A DNA stretch of 64,000 nucleotides, taken from Chlamydiota bacterium. Its GTDB lineage: Bacteria; Chlamydiota; Chlamydiia; Chlamydiales; RGXB01. Location of the stretch: contig VGMF01000003.1 in the NCBI GenBank assembly GCA_016866475.1, positions 97,157 through 161,156 on the forward strand, written 5' to 3'. Of the stretch, positions 1 to 8,411 are shown in pieces. A program made the position numbers and the translations under genes. A model generated the notes under the pieces. The model had not been told where the DNA came from and ran no database searches. It worked only from the letters and a program-made list of their open reading frames with translations. Position 1 is the first letter of the stretch, and every line of letters starts with the position of its first letter.

Positions 1-623
1 AAGGGGTATCGCTTTTTATCGATTTGATAGAAAATGGATGCGAGCGGCTTAAAAACGGGGCCAGTCCCTATCAGGTAATGCTCGATCTGACCGAAAAAAT
101 CGAGTATAAGAAGATGATCTTGAACGAGGTGAAAACCGAAAAAGCAGAAAATTTCAAAATAGAAAACGTGGGCGAAACTTTAAAGATGATAGAGCGCTAC
201 GAGGAGTCCTTTGAGCCGAGCGAAGAGCATCCGCAACCCACGCTTTCGGATTTTCTTGCAAATTCCCATCTTGACCAGGATGGATTACAGCGCATCGATG
301 CTGGCGACGAGATGGACAAAGTGCAGCTGCTCACTTTTCATAGTGCAAAAGGGCTCGAATTTAAAGCCTGCTTCCTCATAGGACTTGAGGATCACATCCT
401 TCCCCATGAAAAAAGCCTGGCGGAAGGGGGGCTAGAGGAGGAACGCCGCCTTTTTTACGTAGCCATAACAAGGGCTATGCAATATTTGACCTTATCTATG
501 GCCACCTCCAGAAAAAAAATGGGGCAAACGATCGCTACAACCCCCTCAAGGTTCCTCCACGAAATCGAACCGAAAAATCTTAAGCCTTCGACCTGGAAAC
601 ATCCTGCTTTGTACATCGATTGA
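1..623 (+). CDS. uvrD: UvrD/PcrA-type superfamily 1 DNA helicase, C-terminal fragment
   Basis: This is the 3' end of an ATP-dependent 3'-5' DNA helicase of nucleotide-excision and mismatch repair. The reading frame is open to the left window edge, so the N-terminal ATPase half lies outside. Visible hallmarks are the domain-2B/2A segments LLTFHSAKGLEF (motif V region) and EERRLFYVAITRA (motif VI, with the arginine finger), followed by the short SRFLHEI tail typical of UvrD/PcrA. Rep is a close alternative, but the SRFLHEI ending fits UvrD/PcrA. The TTG at 24 is not the real start, because coding identity continues upstream of it. Confidence 0.93.
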   Translation, partial: GVSLFIDLIENGCERLKNGASPYQVMLDLTEKIEYKKMILNEVKTEKAENFKIENVGETLKMIERYEESFEPSEEHPQPTLSDFLANSHLDQDGLQRIDAGDEMDKVQLLTFHSAKGLEFKACFLIGLEDHILPHEKSLAEGGLEEERRLFYVAITRAMQYLTLSMATSRKKMGQTIATTPSRFLHEIEPKNLKPSTWKHPALYID

Positions 624-694
624 GCGAGTTGTGCTCTTTGCTAATAGATAGGGGTGAGTTTTCTAGAACAAACAATCTTGGGTTTTTATAGCCT

Positions 695-1519
695 CTATCG
701 AGACTTCCACCAATTTCCGCCAAAACCAATTCTTAGAGATTTTTTCGTAACGGTCTGTAATTTTTTATTTCTACCGGTGGCACGAATTTTAGCGGCTGAG
801 CCTTTAGGGTATTTTTCCCAGCGAATCTCAAATTCGGGGCTTTTTTTGGATTCGGGCTGGTTGAATTTGAGTTCCTCTTTCTTCGGATCTTGGATCCACT
901 GATAAGCCGGATTGGCAGTTGATGCAACAAAACCGTCCCCTTCAGGCAGCTGCCCCCGACTGGATCCTGTTTCAATTCTGGTCTTTCTCCCGCGAACGTA
1001 CTTTTGGGATTTGCGGATCGGATTTTCTGTTTCGCTCTCAGATTTTTTACTTTCAGAGGAGCTCCACAATCCACCGCTTCCTATCTGCACCTTTTCAGAT
1101 TCGATCTCGAGGAATTTGTCTCTTAAACGTTTGGCGTAATCGCGTGGACTCAAGTCTCTATAACCCGATTCCCTAAAAAGCTTTTCGGTACGGGGATCAT
1201 AAATCACTACAGTTGGGTAACGACCTACTCCAAATCTCTTTTTATACGTCATCTCATTCTTTCTTTTTCCGATATCGCGCGGAAAATCGACCTCGAGAAT
1301 GATAAAATCATTTTCTACATTCCTTAGGAAATCCCGTTTGGAGAGAATTTTTTTCTTCATCTCTTCGCACCAATGGCACCAGCCAGAACCCATAAAGAAA
1401 ATCATTAAAGGCTTGTTTTCCCGCATTGCCCTCTGTTCAGCGACCTCAAATGGTTCTATATTGGCAAATAACGCTCGAGTGCAGGCAAATAAAAGAAATA
1501 ATCCAGTTTTAATACGCAT
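695..1519 (-). CDS. Secreted thioredoxin-like protein (WCHWC active site)
   Basis: A 274-residue thioredoxin-fold protein, probably a periplasmic thiol-disulfide oxidoreductase. The chosen ATG at 1519 is preceded by AAGGA at good spacing and begins a clean signal peptide (Lys/Arg, a run of Leu/Phe, then ALFA as cleavage site). The longer frame starting at 1552 would bury this signal. A thioredoxin domain follows with WCHWC, a CxxC redox pair, about 45 residues from this start. The C-terminal half, after about residue 150, is Ser/Lys/Arg-rich, of low complexity and unlike any domain I recognise. It is convergent with the helicase gene. The redox role is inferred from the fold; substrates are unknown. 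Confidence 0.82.
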   Translation of the reverse strand: MRIKTGLFLLFACTRALFANIEPFEVAEQRAMRENKPLMIFFMGSGWCHWCEEMKKKILSKRDFLRNVENDFIILEVDFPRDIGKRKNEMTYKKRFGVGRYPTVVIYDPRTEKLFRESGYRDLSPRDYAKRLRDKFLEIESEKVQIGSGGLWSSSESKKSESETENPIRKSQKYVRGRKTRIETGSSRGQLPEGDGFVASTANPAYQWIQDPKKEELKFNQPESKKSPEFEIRWEKYPKGSAAKIRATGRNKKLQTVTKKSLRIGFGGNWWKSR

Positions 1520-1675
1520 GTTTTCCTTACACTTGGAGCCCCAATTGAGCAACAGGATCTTGGTGTCAAGATGAGGATTCTACCTAGTTGTTTCTTTGCC
1601 AGATTTTGCAATTAACTGGCAAACAGGATTGTATAGTTAGACCTTAGAAAACAATACAAATCTCACATTTAGACC

Positions 1676-2893
1676 TTAGGAAAGGTTAGAGATTATTAGT
1701 TTTATTTCCACGTACATAAGCGTAATAGTGAATATCAGCAGCATCAATAATGATAGCCAGTGGGTCAACAGTTTCGATTGTGTAGGCATCCCCCTGAGGA
1801 ATCTTCCTTTGAAGATAGCAAGTAAAGGGAAGATAGCAAATAACAGACTGCACATAACTCCCCCAAAAAGATTCAAAAGGAACAAAAATCCGTTAGGATT
1901 GATCAAGGCGGCCAAGGTTGGGGGCAAAAATGTCAAAATAACAAGTCCAAATCGATTAACGGCACGTCCCGTCCCATTCAAGGCATCAGCAAAAAAATCG
2001 GACAAACTCAAACACGTGCCCAATAGGGAGGTCGTATATCCAAAAAAGGCAAACCAGGTCCCCAGGATTATAATTGGGGAACCAGGGAGAAGGAAGCTGA
2101 GCGGTTCGATGAGGGATTGCCCTAAAAGCTTAGCCTCCCCGAGACTTTCGGGGCCATGCATAGGGACGATACCTTTAATCAGCAGATCCCACAAAATGTA
2201 GGCAATCAGAGGAACAGTTGTCCCAATCAGGATACATAACCTTGTCTTTTTATAGTCTCGCTCCAGAAAATAGTAGATGCTTGGGATAAGCCCCTGATAG
2301 CAAAAAGCGATAAAAACGATAGGTAACCCGGACAATAATTGTCCTAAGGTACCGGAAAAAAGATAACTTAGGTGAAACTCTTGAAACCCTACCCATAAAA
2401 ATCCGATAAAAGTCGTCAATGTACCTAAAACAATGTGAAGATTCACGCGACAGATGCCCTTTAACCCGATATGTAAGATGTGGCCGATAATGATCGAAAC
2501 GATAACAGGGGGAAGCCAAAAGGGAAAAATCGGAGGGAGCGCATTTTGAATAATCGAGCTGGCCCCAGAAATGGCTAACGTCATGAAAAAATAAAATAAA
2601 AAAATGTATAATAACGCTACGATTGCGCAGGCAACCCAGCCTAATAATTCTTTAGAAATGGAGACAAAATGGGAGCCTGTATCCATCCACGTCAAGACCT
2701 CAAGCAAGACAAGGCCGATCCATACCGAAAAAATCCAGCAAGTGACATATAAGGAGATCGATCCCCACACCCCTGTATGTGCGGTAACAATAGGAAAAGT
2801 AACCATCCCTGCCCCAATTACAGTACCGCAAATCAATAAAATGGCGTGCACCAGGGGCACCCAATTCTGCATCGTCTTTACTAAATTCTTCAT
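1676..2893 (-). CDS. tyrP: Aromatic amino-acid permease (TyrP/HAAAP family)
   Basis: A 405-residue inner-membrane amino-acid:proton symporter with about eleven hydrophobic segments. The first segment carries the family signature GTVIGAGMVTFP, the glycine-rich break of helix 1 in the tyrosine/tryptophan permeases TyrP, TnaB and Mtr. Chlamydiae, which depend on host amino acids, usually keep tyrP copies. The start at 2893 (MKNLVK) has AGGA upstream. The longer frame from 2929 would overlap the divergent pcnB start and adds a polar leader without support. Substrate specificity (Tyr versus Trp) cannot be read from the sequence. Confidence 0.85.
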   Translation of the reverse strand: MKNLVKTMQNWVPLVHAILLICGTVIGAGMVTFPIVTAHTGVWGSISLYVTCWIFSVWIGLVLLEVLTWMDTGSHFVSISKELLGWVACAIVALLYIFLFYFFMTLAISGASSIIQNALPPIFPFWLPPVIVSIIIGHILHIGLKGICRVNLHIVLGTLTTFIGFLWVGFQEFHLSYLFSGTLGQLLSGLPIVFIAFCYQGLIPSIYYFLERDYKKTRLCILIGTTVPLIAYILWDLLIKGIVPMHGPESLGEAKLLGQSLIEPLSFLLPGSPIIILGTWFAFFGYTTSLLGTCLSLSDFFADALNGTGRAVNRFGLVILTFLPPTLAALINPNGFLFLLNLFGGVMCSLLFAIFPLLAIFKGRFLRGMPTQSKLLTHWLSLLMLLIFTITLMYVEIKLIISNLS

Positions 2894-2923
2894 TCGGGTT
2901 ATCCTAAACGATGAGTAAATCCT

Positions 2924-4150
2924 GTGCAAGTGGGGTTTGAGGATTTTTTATCTATTTTTTGGGGAAAAACCCGGCATAAAGTGAAACAGGTCTACACAAA
3001 AGAACATCACAACATTCCAATAGAAGGTGTCGATAAAGACGCCCTCTATGTTATAAAAAAACTTCAAAATGCAGGGCATACCGCCTATTTAGTGGGTGGA
3101 TCGGTGCGAGATCTTCTTATGGGGGTAAGCCCCAAAGATTTTGACGTCTCCACCTCTGCCCGCCCTGAAGAGATCAGAGGGATTTTCAAAAATTGCTATA
3201 TTATAGGGCGCCGTTTCCGCTTGGCCCATATCCGCTTTGACGAAAAAATTATTGAAGTTTCCACATTTCGCAGCGGTGACCCCGAAACGGAGGATTTGAT
3301 TGTTAGAGACAACGAATTCGGATCCCCCGAAGAAGACGCCCTACGACGCGATTTTACCATCAACGGGCTCTATTACGACCCCTCCACGGAAACTGTTATA
3401 GACTATGTCGAGGGATTTGAGGACGCAAATAAAAGATTTTTAAGAGCCATCGGCACCCCCCATGTCAGATTTAAACAAGATCCGGTCCGGATGATCCGGC
3501 TTATAAAATTTCAGGCACGATTCAATTTAAATGTCTGCCCACAAGCCCACCGGGCGCTGCTCGACTGCAAGGAAGAAATTTTGAAAAGCTCACCGGCACG
3601 AGTTTTAGAAGAATTGCTTCGGATGCTTGAATCGGGGTTTTCCTACCCTTTTTTCAAACAGCTTTGCGACGGGGGGATGATGCAACATCTTATTCCCACT
3701 CTTTCTGCCTACTGTGAATTGGCCGAGAAGAATGTGGTTTTTGAGCTGCTTGAAATCGCCGATTCCGTCCACAAAAAGTCCCGTTCCCGATTCGATCGGA
3801 TTGTACTTTTGGCAATTCTTGTCTTCCCTATATTCGAGAGACATATCCACATTTTGCAAAAAGGGGGGTCCCCTTTTCATCTTGGAAGAATTGAGAATGA
3901 GGCCTATTTCATCATTGAGGAATTCTTTTCTCCTTTTTTGGAAATCCCTAAAAGAATTGTCGGCACTCTAGCCATGGTGCTTACCGGGCAGTTTCGTATA
4001 CGCCCACAGACTGGTAAATCGGTTCGTATCAGGTTGCCTCGTATCCCCGACTTTTCTCTTGCAGTAGACTTTTTGTATCTGGAAAGCCTCTACAACCCGC
4101 AACTCCGATCCATCTACGAACCATGGAAAAAGGCTTTGAAGAAATCTTAA
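2924..4150 (+). CDS. pcnB: Poly(A) polymerase / CCA-adding type nucleotidyltransferase
   Basis: A 408-residue class II nucleotidyltransferase that adds A tails to RNA 3' ends (PcnB) or repairs tRNA CCA ends. The head domain shows GGSVRDLLMG near residues 58-67 and the metal-binding DFDVSTSAR near 72-80, followed by IGRRFRLAHIRF, which matches the PcnB branch closely. The C-terminal third (from about residue 290) is less conserved. The start used is a GTG without an obvious ribosome-binding site; conserved similarity begins around residue 23 (VYTKEHHNIP), so the true start could be slightly further in. It is followed after 1 nt by the hydrolase gene and lies upstream of lpxB, an association I remember from Chlamydia. 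Confidence 0.9.
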   Translation: MQVGFEDFLSIFWGKTRHKVKQVYTKEHHNIPIEGVDKDALYVIKKLQNAGHTAYLVGGSVRDLLMGVSPKDFDVSTSARPEEIRGIFKNCYIIGRRFRLAHIRFDEKIIEVSTFRSGDPETEDLIVRDNEFGSPEEDALRRDFTINGLYYDPSTETVIDYVEGFEDANKRFLRAIGTPHVRFKQDPVRMIRLIKFQARFNLNVCPQAHRALLDCKEEILKSSPARVLEELLRMLESGFSYPFFKQLCDGGMMQHLIPTLSAYCELAEKNVVFELLEIADSVHKKSRSRFDRIVLLAILVFPIFERHIHILQKGGSPFHLGRIENEAYFIIEEFFSPFLEIPKRIVGTLAMVLTGQFRIRPQTGKSVRIRLPRIPDFSLAVDFLYLESLYNPQLRSIYEPWKKALKKS

Positions 4151-4151
4151 A

Positions 4152-4874
4152 ATGTTTAAGCATCAAATTCTAGAGCCCCAAATGACACTGCCGGGGCGAC
4201 CTTTGGTCATCCTTTTTACTACAACGGCAAAAGAGGCTCTTGAAGTCCCGCCCCTTTGTCATCCTGCAAATTTTTTATTTGAGATGGGTATCAGAGTTCT
4301 TTCCTTCGACCTTCCACTCCATCATGACGAAATCCCTTCGTTCGGGGGGGTCAAAAGATGGACCCATGAGATGCAAAAAAACGCTAATGACCTACTGCTA
4401 CCTTTTTTAAAAGAAGTTTCGGAATGGATGGATCAAAATCTTGACCCCTCTTCTCCCCTAGGCATTATGGGCATTTCGCGAGGAGGGCTTATCGCTGCCC
4501 TTTTGGCATCTATTAGAAAAAGGCCGGTCCCGTTGACCCTTTTTTCTCCAATGCTAGACTTGGACTACCCTTGGCTATGGGACGCATCCCAAAGCTTGCC
4601 CCCCTCTCTAGATTCCTATAGACTAAAGAATCACTCCCACTTTCTAAAAGATTGCCCTATTTACTTTTCCATAGGAAACAACGATGAGAGGGTTTACACC
4701 AAAAAATTACTCGATCTTTACAAGCTTATAGTTGAAGAAAAAGCTAGAGAGCAAACTAGAAATATCTTGCTGGAGCTCCACGTCTTCCCCTCTATCGGTA
4801 TGTATGGCCACGGAACCCCCGATCGGATTTTTAAAGAAGGGACAAAATGGATGAAAGAACAATTAACGGTTTGA
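4152..4874 (+). CDS. Alpha/beta-hydrolase family protein
   Basis: A 240-residue soluble alpha/beta-hydrolase. The nucleophile elbow GISRGG (near residues 109-114, GxSxG type) follows the hydrophobic strand of PLGIMG. A late Asp (NNDER) and His (YGHGTPDR near residue 222) are candidates for the rest of the triad. It resembles the prolyl-oligopeptidase/dienelactone-hydrolase-like esterase group; the substrate is unknown. It starts 1 nt after pcnB and its last 28 nt overlap the lpxB start, so the three genes are very probably co-transcribed and translationally coupled. Confidence 0.75.
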   Translation: MFKHQILEPQMTLPGRPLVILFTTTAKEALEVPPLCHPANFLFEMGIRVLSFDLPLHHDEIPSFGGVKRWTHEMQKNANDLLLPFLKEVSEWMDQNLDPSSPLGIMGISRGGLIAALLASIRKRPVPLTLFSPMLDLDYPWLWDASQSLPPSLDSYRLKNHSHFLKDCPIYFSIGNNDERVYTKKLLDLYKLIVEEKAREQTRNILLELHVFPSIGMYGHGTPDRIFKEGTKWMKEQLTV

Positions 4875-5968
4875 GACCTTTGAGGGTATTCGCACTGACA
4901 ACAGAACAAAGTGCCGAAGCCATTTTGAAAAAAGTCCTTGAGCCTCTGCGATCCGAGTTTAGCGATATTTATGTAGAAGGGGTCGTATCCAGAGAATTCC
5001 CTAAATCTGAAATCAAACCTTTTTTATCGTCCGACAGCCTAAAAATCATGGGGCTTATCGATGTCATTCTCTCCTTGCCCCGCATTTTGAACATCCAAAA
5101 CAAAATCAAAAAAAGGATTTTGGAAGGGGATTTTGACATCGTTCTGACAGTCGACTCCTCCTCGTTCCATCTTCCGCTAGTAGAGAGCCTAAAAAAAGCA
5201 GGATGCACTGCAAAATTTGTCCATGCCGTCTGCCCCCCTATATGGGCCTATAGGCCTAAAAGAAAGCCCCGCATAGCGAGAACTTTTGATCTGCTACTCC
5301 CTTTGTTTAAATTTGAGGCCCCCCTTTTTAACGACACCCCCCTCGCCTCTTTTTGGATCGGCCATCCTTTTCAAGATTATGCACCGGTAAAAAAGGGAGA
5401 AGAGGAAACCATACTACTGATTTTCCCCGGATCCAGAGAAAAGGTTATCAAACGGAATCTGCCTCTACAATTAGCCGCTGCGAGGCAATTTCCTTACAAA
5501 ATCATGATCAGCGTCTCCTCTTTGTCTTCAAAAAAACTCATAGAAAAGATAGCCCCCTCGACAGCTACATTTGAAAAAATTCCCCCTATCGAGATCTTAA
5601 GGCAAACCAAAATTGCCCTCGCGACCTCCGGGACGATCACACTTGAGCTAGCTCTTTTGGGAATCAAGACCGTAGTCACCTACAAAATCCCCCTGATTGA
5701 CGCCATTGCAGCGAAACTTGCCAAAATGAATGTCCCCTTCTTTGCCCTGCCCAATCTTTTAGCAAAAAAAGAGATCTATATCGAATTAATCCATCCCTTC
5801 CTTACCAAAAAAAAATTAGTGGATGCCATACGCACCACCTTGGATCAAAAAAAACCGATCCCCGTAGACCTGTTGCGGGCGCAAATAAAGACAGAGCACA
5901 CCGGTAAAGAACTTGTTAATAAAATAATTGAAAACACCCCCTTTATGAGACACTCTACAAGGAGCTAG
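4847..5968 (+). CDS. lpxB: Lipid-A-disaccharide synthase
   Basis: A 373-residue GT19 glycosyltransferase joining UDP-2,3-diacylglucosamine to lipid X in lipid A synthesis at the inner membrane. Recognisable LpxB features are KIMGLIDVI, PPIWAYRPKR, WIGHPFQD, PGSREKVI near residue 192 and ATSGTITLELAL in the C-terminal nucleotide-binding half. Two usually invariant patches are altered: the N-terminal AGEASGD loop reads TTEQSAE, and the GIDAPDFN region reads TVDSSSFH. The overall order and length otherwise fit the family. It overlaps the upstream hydrolase by 28 nt. It is either a divergent but working LpxB or a paralogue with changed acyl specificity. Confidence 0.86.
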   Translation: MDERTINGLRPLRVFALTTEQSAEAILKKVLEPLRSEFSDIYVEGVVSREFPKSEIKPFLSSDSLKIMGLIDVILSLPRILNIQNKIKKRILEGDFDIVLTVDSSSFHLPLVESLKKAGCTAKFVHAVCPPIWAYRPKRKPRIARTFDLLLPLFKFEAPLFNDTPLASFWIGHPFQDYAPVKKGEEETILLIFPGSREKVIKRNLPLQLAAARQFPYKIMISVSSLSSKKLIEKIAPSTATFEKIPPIEILRQTKIALATSGTITLELALLGIKTVVTYKIPLIDAIAAKLAKMNVPFFALPNLLAKKEIYIELIHPFLTKKKLVDAIRTTLDQKKPIPVDLLRAQIKTEHTGKELVNKIIENTPFMRHSTRS

Positions 5969-6044
5969 AACACTAAACTAAAGTTCTTAAGATCTTATCT
6001 TTCATTTTATGTTTAGACCCGCTATACTGTGGCTACAGGTTTTT

Positions 6045-6494
6045 ATGTCCTCAGAACAGGTTCTAATCGATTTAAGAAATCTCGAAGGTGGAGAGCAGTG
6101 TACATTAAAAGGGGTACTGCTAGCCGCGAGCCTTTCGTTAGATCCCTCTGAGACAAAACAATTTAGCGTTATCGATTACGAGCTAGAGCTCCAGATAGTA
6201 GGTGAATCTCTTATTGTCCGAGCAGATATTAGGGGCGAAAAAAAGCTCCCGTGCAAAATTTGCAACCAAACACTTCATTGCCCCATTGAGGTCAGTCGGG
6301 CGAGTGAGGTGGTATCGCTTGATGGCATTAAGGGCTATAAAATGGATCTTACTACCATAATCCGCAACCTCTTCCTTATGGAAGCGCCGGAAGTTGTCGA
6401 GTGTAACAGTGGCTCTTGTATCGAACGCGGTGAAGTAGAAAATTTTTTAAAGCGAAAAAGGCTATCCTCGTCCCCTTTCGATAGCCTAACATAA
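6045..6494 (+). CDS. yceD: YceD/DUF177 family protein (23S rRNA accumulation protein)
   Basis: A 149-residue DUF177 protein, found next to rpmF in most bacteria and linked to 23S rRNA/large-subunit accumulation. It carries paired cysteines CKICNQTLHC in mid-protein and CNSGSC near the C-terminus, probably a metal site. I prefer the ATG at 6045 over an in-frame ATG at 6009: similarity begins here, an AGG lies upstream, and a TATACT hexamer at 6022-6027 that could be a -10 box would fall inside the longer reading. The gene lies 16 nt before rpmF. Confidence 0.8.
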   Translation: MSSEQVLIDLRNLEGGEQCTLKGVLLAASLSLDPSETKQFSVIDYELELQIVGESLIVRADIRGEKKLPCKICNQTLHCPIEVSRASEVVSLDGIKGYKMDLTTIIRNLFLMEAPEVVECNSGSCIERGEVENFLKRKRLSSSPFDSLT

Positions 6495-6510
6495 AGTTTT
6501 GGAGTATACC

Positions 6511-6696
6511 ATGGCAGTACCACGCAATCGCATGTCTAAATCTAGAACACTCAAACGAAGAACAGAGCATGCGTTTCAACCTACCCAATTGATTGAATGC
6601 CCCAACTGCAAAGCCCACAAAAAATCTCACAGAATGTGTCTTTCTTGTGGTCACTACAAAGGCAAGAGTGTTTTTAAAGAAGCAAAAACAGCTTAA
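6511..6696 (+). CDS. rpmF: 50S ribosomal protein L32
   Basis: A 61-residue large-subunit protein. The start MAVPRNRMSKSR is the classical L32 N-terminus and is preceded by GGAG at 8 nt. The zinc ribbon is complete: CPNC and CLSCGHYKG. In many bacteria, including Chlamydia as I remember it, rpmF is followed by plsX. Here the next gene is rng and no plsX is seen in the window. Confidence 0.97.
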   Translation: MAVPRNRMSKSRTLKRRTEHAFQPTQLIECPNCKAHKKSHRMCLSCGHYKGKSVFKEAKTA

Positions 6697-6860
6697 TCTT
6701 TCAGTAGACCTCCTTTAAGAGAGAATTTTAACACTTTCTAAGGTGGCCTACCAAAGCCTTATTAAAGAGGAAAAACTATTCAAAAAAAGTTTTTATCGTT
6801 ATTCGATTCTAATTTTTTTTGTTGCAATCCTCCTAAAGAAATTTCTTTTCAGGCAATGCA

Positions 6861-8411
6861 ATGAAAGATTCAAAAGAGATTATGGTAAGTGTTGATTCAA
6901 AAGAGACGCGTGTGGCGCGCATGAATCAAAAACGACTTACCGAACTCAATATCGAGCGTAAAAAAAATAGGCTCATCTCTGGGAATATCTACAGGGGGAA
7001 GGTCACAAACATCCTCAAAAATATCCAATCCGCCTTTATCGACATCAATGAAAACGAAAATGGGTTTATCCACATTTCCGACGTGATTGAAAACTCCCAA
7101 AAATTGCAGGAGATGTTTGAGATCGATTTCGATTTCAAGGGGGAAAAAGCGGTCGAAGACGGCGATATTTCCTCCCACTTCAAATTGGACCAGTATATTC
7201 TTGTTCAAGTTGTGAAGGATCCGATAGGTTCAAAAGGGGCACGCCTCACTTCCAACATTTCGATTGCAGGTCGTTATCTTGTATTGCTTCCAAACTCCCC
7301 GTTGCGCGGTGTATCGCGCAAAATAAAAGAACAACCGGTCCGTAATCGGCTCAAAGACATTATCGAGAAGTTCGAACTCCCCTCAAAAATGGGATTGATT
7401 TGCAGAACCGCAAGCATAAAGGCGACTACGGATCAGCTCATCGACGAGGTGCGCGAACTGATCAACATCTTTGACGAAATCATCGAAAACTACCATAAGG
7501 CAAAAGGGCCCACCTGCCTTTATCGGGAGTCGGACATTACGAAAAAGGTCCTCCTCACTGCGATGGATAAAGGATACGACAGGATCTTGGTCGATCACTA
7601 CCCCATGTTCAACGAACTCAAGAAACTCTACGGACGGCACCCGGACCACCAGCTGTTGAAAATCGAATATTACCGCGATAACCTTCCCCTCTTTGAACGC
7701 TTTGGTGTGGATAAAGAGATTGAGAAGGCACTAAAACGGAAAATATGGTTGCAGAGCGGTGCCTACCTCTATTTCGATCGGACCGAAGCGATGCAGACTA
7801 TCGATGTTAACTCGGGTCGTAGCACGAGCAATATGGAGACAAAAGATGTCGAAGAGGCTCTTGTGCAAATCAACAAAGATGCTGCCCTTGAGATCGCGAG
7901 ACAGCTACGGATACGTAATGTCGGCGGTCTTATTGTGATCGATTTTATCGATATGCGTTCAAAAAAGAATCAAAAAAGGGTCTTAGAGACACTCAAAGAC
8001 GCCCTATTAGAAGATTCCGCAAAATGTACGGTTTTAGGAATGTCCGAATTTGGCTTGGTGGAAATGACACGCCAGCGCAATAAGGAATCCTTGATTCAAA
8101 CTCTTATGTGCCCATGCCCCTATTGCAATGGCCAAGGGACAATACAAAGCCATGAGACCGCATCGATCGAGCTGGAACGTGCGATTAAAAAGCTTGTCAT
8201 GGACGGTGTAAAAGGGAGTGTTGAGATTACACTACACCCCGATCTTGACCGCTACATGGATGGGGAAGACAAGGAATTTTTGGATAAACTTGCTAAAAAA
8301 GAGTCTCTTAAGCTCATTTTTAAGACTGACAATGAACTGCATTTGAATGATTTTCAATTAGCCACACCAAAAGGGAGCTCTAGTGCCTCTAAAAAACACG
8401 TCTTTGTATGA
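6861..8411 (+). CDS. rng: Ribonuclease G/E family endoribonuclease
   Basis: A 516-residue RNase G-type enzyme that cuts AU-rich single-stranded RNA, with roles in 16S rRNA 5' maturation and mRNA decay. The S1 domain (GNIYRGKVTNILKNIQSAFI) is near residues 41-60; the DNase-I-like catalytic part contains TIDVNSGRS and IVIDFIDM with the metal-binding acidic residues. The Zn-link cysteines appear as MCPCPYCNGQG near residue 415. It lacks the long acidic scaffold tail of RNase E, as is usual for RNase G. The last 29 nt overlap plsB, implying one mRNA. Confidence 0.94.
   Translation: MKDSKEIMVSVDSKETRVARMNQKRLTELNIERKKNRLISGNIYRGKVTNILKNIQSAFIDINENENGFIHISDVIENSQKLQEMFEIDFDFKGEKAVEDGDISSHFKLDQYILVQVVKDPIGSKGARLTSNISIAGRYLVLLPNSPLRGVSRKIKEQPVRNRLKDIIEKFELPSKMGLICRTASIKATTDQLIDEVRELINIFDEIIENYHKAKGPTCLYRESDITKKVLLTAMDKGYDRILVDHYPMFNELKKLYGRHPDHQLLKIEYYRDNLPLFERFGVDKEIEKALKRKIWLQSGAYLYFDRTEAMQTIDVNSGRSTSNMETKDVEEALVQINKDAALEIARQLRIRNVGGLIVIDFIDMRSKKNQKRVLETLKDALLEDSAKCTVLGMSEFGLVEMTRQRNKESLIQTLMCPCPYCNGQGTIQSHETASIELERAIKKLVMDGVKGSVEITLHPDLDRYMDGEDKEFLDKLAKKESLKLIFKTDNELHLNDFQLATPKGSSSASKKHVFV

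Noticed and set aside
1638..1680. Short direct repeat TTAGACCTTA near the end of the permease gene
   Set aside because: Only two short copies in AT-rich sequence, compatible with chance.
1728..2201. 157-codon plus-strand frame inside the permease gene
   Set aside because: The minus-strand permease is clearly coding, and the plus frame is only its shadow.
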